Origin: CBDFKF01 sp965248765
GTDB taxonomy: Bacteria > Pseudomonadota > Alphaproteobacteria > VGEJ01
NCBI GenBank assembly: GCA_965248765.1
Contig: CBDFKF010000004.1
Span: 372,001-436,000, forward strand
Direction of reading: 5' to 3'
Length of the DNA: 64,000 bases
Shown: one piece after another, positions 63,961 to 64,000 of the stretch
How the letters are laid out: each line of letters begins with the position of its first letter
Position numbering within the stretch: the first letter of the stretch is position 1
Notes under the pieces: model-generated
The model's database searches: none
What the model was told of the DNA's origin: nothing
The model's input: the letters and a program-made list of their open reading frames with translations, nothing else
Program-made: the position numbers and the translations under genes

Positions 63961-64000
63961 CGTTCGACCATTTAATGGGTTACCTGAAAGGCCGGGCACG

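Overview
The window looks like a high-GC alphaproteobacterial chromosome segment. The support is GC-rich third codon positions, two PotDBC-type importers with Tat-exported binding proteins, class III CoA-transferase and hydantoinase genes, and REP-like CCCTC/GAGGG palindromes. I cannot fix the genus. No rRNA, tRNA, CRISPR array or origin was seen. The contents are mostly small-molecule catabolism (amides, hydantoin-type rings, aromatic acids, possibly DMSP), mixed with insertion sequences and an unusual number of broken genes.

1-22.5 kb is one catabolic island: an ABC ATPase (cut by the window edge), IS copy 1, a binding protein with two permeases (1922-4988), HyuA (4998-7055) divergent from HyuB1 (7232-9058), an HD-domain protein coupled to HyuB2 (9220-11588), two SDRs (11749-13265), and a second binding protein with two permeases on the minus strand (13279-16274). 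Divergent from the last set is a four-gene run: N,N-dimethylformamidase-like small and large subunits, an amidase, and a ThDP enzyme (16452-22453). The likely logic is uptake of a nitrogenous compound, ring or amide hydrolysis, then oxidation or cleavage of the products.

22.5-29 kb is a decay zone: a 5'-truncated dioxygenase joined to an IS21-type istA remnant, itself split by a complete IS1182-type element with a CATG duplication, then broken MAPEG, nitroreductase, dodecin and universal-stress genes, an intact CBS-domain gene and a sulfotransferase. 29-32 kb holds IS copy 2, which replaced the 3' end of an OsmC gene, and a secreted protein gene with an in-frame stop.

32-51 kb is better preserved: GST, an unusual carboxyltransferase with BCCP, methyltransferase, a degenerate cyclase-domain membrane protein, an ArnT-like glycosyltransferase, a CurA-like reductase, OsmC, a flavin monooxygenase, a LivKHM-type importer, a DddP-like M24 enzyme, a TIM-barrel isomerase, a broken vWA gene, GST, a CoA-transferase and an SDR.

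51-64 kb again shows damage: a glycosyltransferase cut by IS copy 3 (no target duplication, frameshifted transposase), an amidase with its active-site loop deleted, a 5'-truncated PuuE-like deacetylase, a boxC/boxB deletion chimera next to an intact benzoate-CoA ligase, and a frameshifted cytochrome P460. Intact genes here are a DEAD-box helicase, a small zinc-ribbon protein, a desaturase, a DUF3237 protein and a TetR regulator, the last near a 24-bp palindrome.

Three copies of one ISNCY/IS1202-like element (373-1781, 29080-30476, 52459-53856) are the main structural theme. Copies 1 and 2 each carry a 17-bp target duplication; copy 3 does not.
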